Below, one piece after another: positions 7,121 through 8,436 of a stretch of 8,436 bases of DNA. The notes below the pieces were generated by a model that saw only the letters and a program-made list of their open reading frames with translations, had not been told where the DNA came from and did no database searches. The stretch is taken from positions 1 to 8,436 of the forward strand of contig CAITKS010000186.1 of the NCBI GenBank assembly GCA_903893085.1, given 5' to 3'. The position numbers and the translations under genes are program-made. This DNA comes from an uncultured Actinomycetes bacterium. GTDB taxonomy: Bacteria; Actinomycetota; Actinomycetes; Nanopelagicales; Nanopelagicaceae. How positions within the stretch are numbered: position 1 is the stretch's first letter; every line of letters begins with the position of its first letter.

Positions 7121-8436
7121 ATGAGCGCGCTTACCTTAGAAAAATTAAAAGCCCTTGTCGCAGATGGAACCATCGATACCGTCGTTGTAGCTATGACGGA
7201 TATGCAGGGCCGGTTAACTGGCAAGAGAATCCACGGACAGTACTTCCTTGACGAAGTTGTTAAGCATGGCACTGAGGGGTGCAACTATTTGCTCGCTGTA
7301 GACGTAGACATGAATACCGTTGCAGGTTATGAGATGTCTTCATGGGAACGCGGTTATAGCGATTTCGCACTCATCCCAGATCTAAATACTCTCCGCTTAA
7401 TTACTTGGCAGCCAGGTGCAGCATTGATACTTGCCGATGTTGCTTGGCTTGATCACACAGATGTCGTTGCCTCCCCTCGTCAAATTTTGCGCAAGCAGAT
7501 TGCTGAACTTGAAAAGGCGGGCATGGTTCCTATGTGCGGCACCGAACTCGAGTTTGTAGTCTTTAAAGATTCTTATGAAGAAGCCTGGAACAAGGGATAT
7601 AAAGATTTAACTCCGGTAAATCAATATAACGTTGATTATTCAATTCTCGGTGGTTCCCGAATTGAACCTTTGCTTCGCGATATCCGTATGGGAATGACGA
7701 CCGCTGGAATGACCGTGGAATCGGTAAAGGGCGAATGTAACTTCGGCCAACATGAAATCGCTTTCAAGTATTCAGATGCTCTTTCTAATTGCGATAATCA
7801 CGTTATTTACAAAAATGGCGCGAAAGAGATTGCTGATCAACAAGGTTACGCGCTCACCTTTATGGCTAAGCCAAACGAAAAAGAAGGTAACTCATCGCAC
7901 ATCCATCTATCCTTCCGCGGGCTAAAGGGTGAGCTAGTGATGGTCGATGAAGCCGATAAAGAGCACGGCATGAGCGAACTTGGCCGCCAGTTCATCGCAG
8001 GCCAGATCGCACACTTGCGTGAGCTTTCTATTCTCTTTGCTCCAAATATCAATTCATATAAGCGTTATGTACCAGGCTCATTCGCACCAACTGCAATTCG
8101 TTGGGGGCGCGATAACCGTACTTGTGCACTTCGTCTGGTCGGTCACGGAGCAGGTCTGCGACTTGAAAACCGTGTACCCGGTGGCGATGTGAACCCATAT
8201 TTGGCTGTTGCCGGAATCATTGCTGCAGGACTTGATGGCATTAAGAATAAAATGAAGCTAGAACCAGCATTTACTGGAAATGCTTATGATTCTGATTCAT
8301 CTCGTGTACCTGCTTCAATGCCAGAGGCTTTAGATCTGTGGGAGAAGAGTGACTGGGTTAAGCAGACTTTCGGTGCTGAAGTACAAGCGCATTATGCAAA
8401 TATGGCACGTGTTGAAATTGCCGCATATGGCAAAGC
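7121..8436 (+). CDS. glutamine synthetase-family gamma-glutamyl-amine ligase (GlnA4/PuuA-like), 3' end outside window
   Basis: The frame runs open from the ATG at 7121 to the window edge, giving 438 complete codons of a GS type I-fold protein; probably only a few residues to a few tens are missing. The N-terminal beta-grasp part includes TDMQGRLTGKR at 26-36 and the SSWERGYSDF segment at 73-82. Catalytic-domain motifs are TELEF (141-145), GECNFGQHEI (204-213) with likely metal ligands E205 and E212, SSHIHLSF (258-265) with H260 and H262, NSYKRYVPGSFAP (311-323) and RLENRVPGGDVNPYLA (347-362). The adenylylation-site region reads GNAYDSD rather than NLYDLP, and motif wording differs from housekeeping GlnA. 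It looks most like actinobacterial GlnA4 (gamma-glutamylethanolamide synthetase) and related gamma-glutamylpolyamine synthetases, which ligate glutamate to an amine using ATP. The exact amine is uncertain. Only a weak GGAA (7107-7110) precedes the start. Confidence 0.88.
   Translation, partial: MSALTLEKLKALVADGTIDTVVVAMTDMQGRLTGKRIHGQYFLDEVVKHGTEGCNYLLAVDVDMNTVAGYEMSSWERGYSDFALIPDLNTLRLITWQPGAALILADVAWLDHTDVVASPRQILRKQIAELEKAGMVPMCGTELEFVVFKDSYEEAWNKGYKDLTPVNQYNVDYSILGGSRIEPLLRDIRMGMTTAGMTVESVKGECNFGQHEIAFKYSDALSNCDNHVIYKNGAKEIADQQGYALTFMAKPNEKEGNSSHIHLSFRGLKGELVMVDEADKEHGMSELGRQFIAGQIAHLRELSILFAPNINSYKRYVPGSFAPTAIRWGRDNRTCALRLVGHGAGLRLENRVPGGDVNPYLAVAGIIAAGLDGIKNKMKLEPAFTGNAYDSDSSRVPASMPEALDLWEKSDWVKQTFGAEVQAHYANMARVEIAAYGK

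Overview
The window looks like chromosomal DNA from a small-genome actinobacterium of moderate GC, plausibly a freshwater acI/Nanopelagicales-type organism. Two things suggest this. The gene order miaB-miaA-dapF-hflX is the usual actinobacterial one, and the proteins have actinobacterial family features, while base composition and codon use are far less GC-rich than in Streptomyces or Mycobacterium. The lineage is an inference; no rRNA or other marker gene is present.

The left half (1-4631) is read on the minus strand. From its 5' end it carries a class II glutamine amidotransferase-like gene (4631-3891), miaB (3870-2452), miaA (2455-1547), dapF (1550-738) and the N-terminal half of hflX (741 to the window edge). 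The last four genes are joined by three identical ATGA stop/start overlaps, so they should be co-transcribed and translationally coupled. MiaA and MiaB make ms2i6A37 in tRNA, DapF makes meso-diaminopimelate for lysine and peptidoglycan, and HflX is a ribosome-associated GTPase.

A 131-base divergent intergenic region (4632-4762) separates this unit from the right half, which is read on the plus strand. It contains a perfect 9-9-9 inverted repeat (4713-4739) just upstream of a strong Shine-Dalgarno sequence, and a TTG looks like the better start for the next gene.

The right half holds a 12-segment APC-family permease (4763-6274), a strong intrinsic terminator (6287-6327), a classical NAD-type short-chain dehydrogenase (6331-7104) and a glutamine synthetase-family ligase open at the window edge (7121-8436). 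The ligase resembles gamma-glutamyl-amine synthetases (GlnA4/PuuA type) rather than housekeeping GlnA. The likely joint role is uptake of an amine or amino acid, gamma-glutamylation and oxidation, i.e. scavenging of organic nitrogen. The substrate cannot be fixed from this window.

No tRNA, rRNA, CRISPR array, insertion sequence or attachment site was seen. The window is dense with recognisable genes. The less ordinary points are the inverted repeat, the terminator/promoter overlap before the dehydrogenase, two possible leaderless starts and the AT-rich amidotransferase gene beside a core operon.
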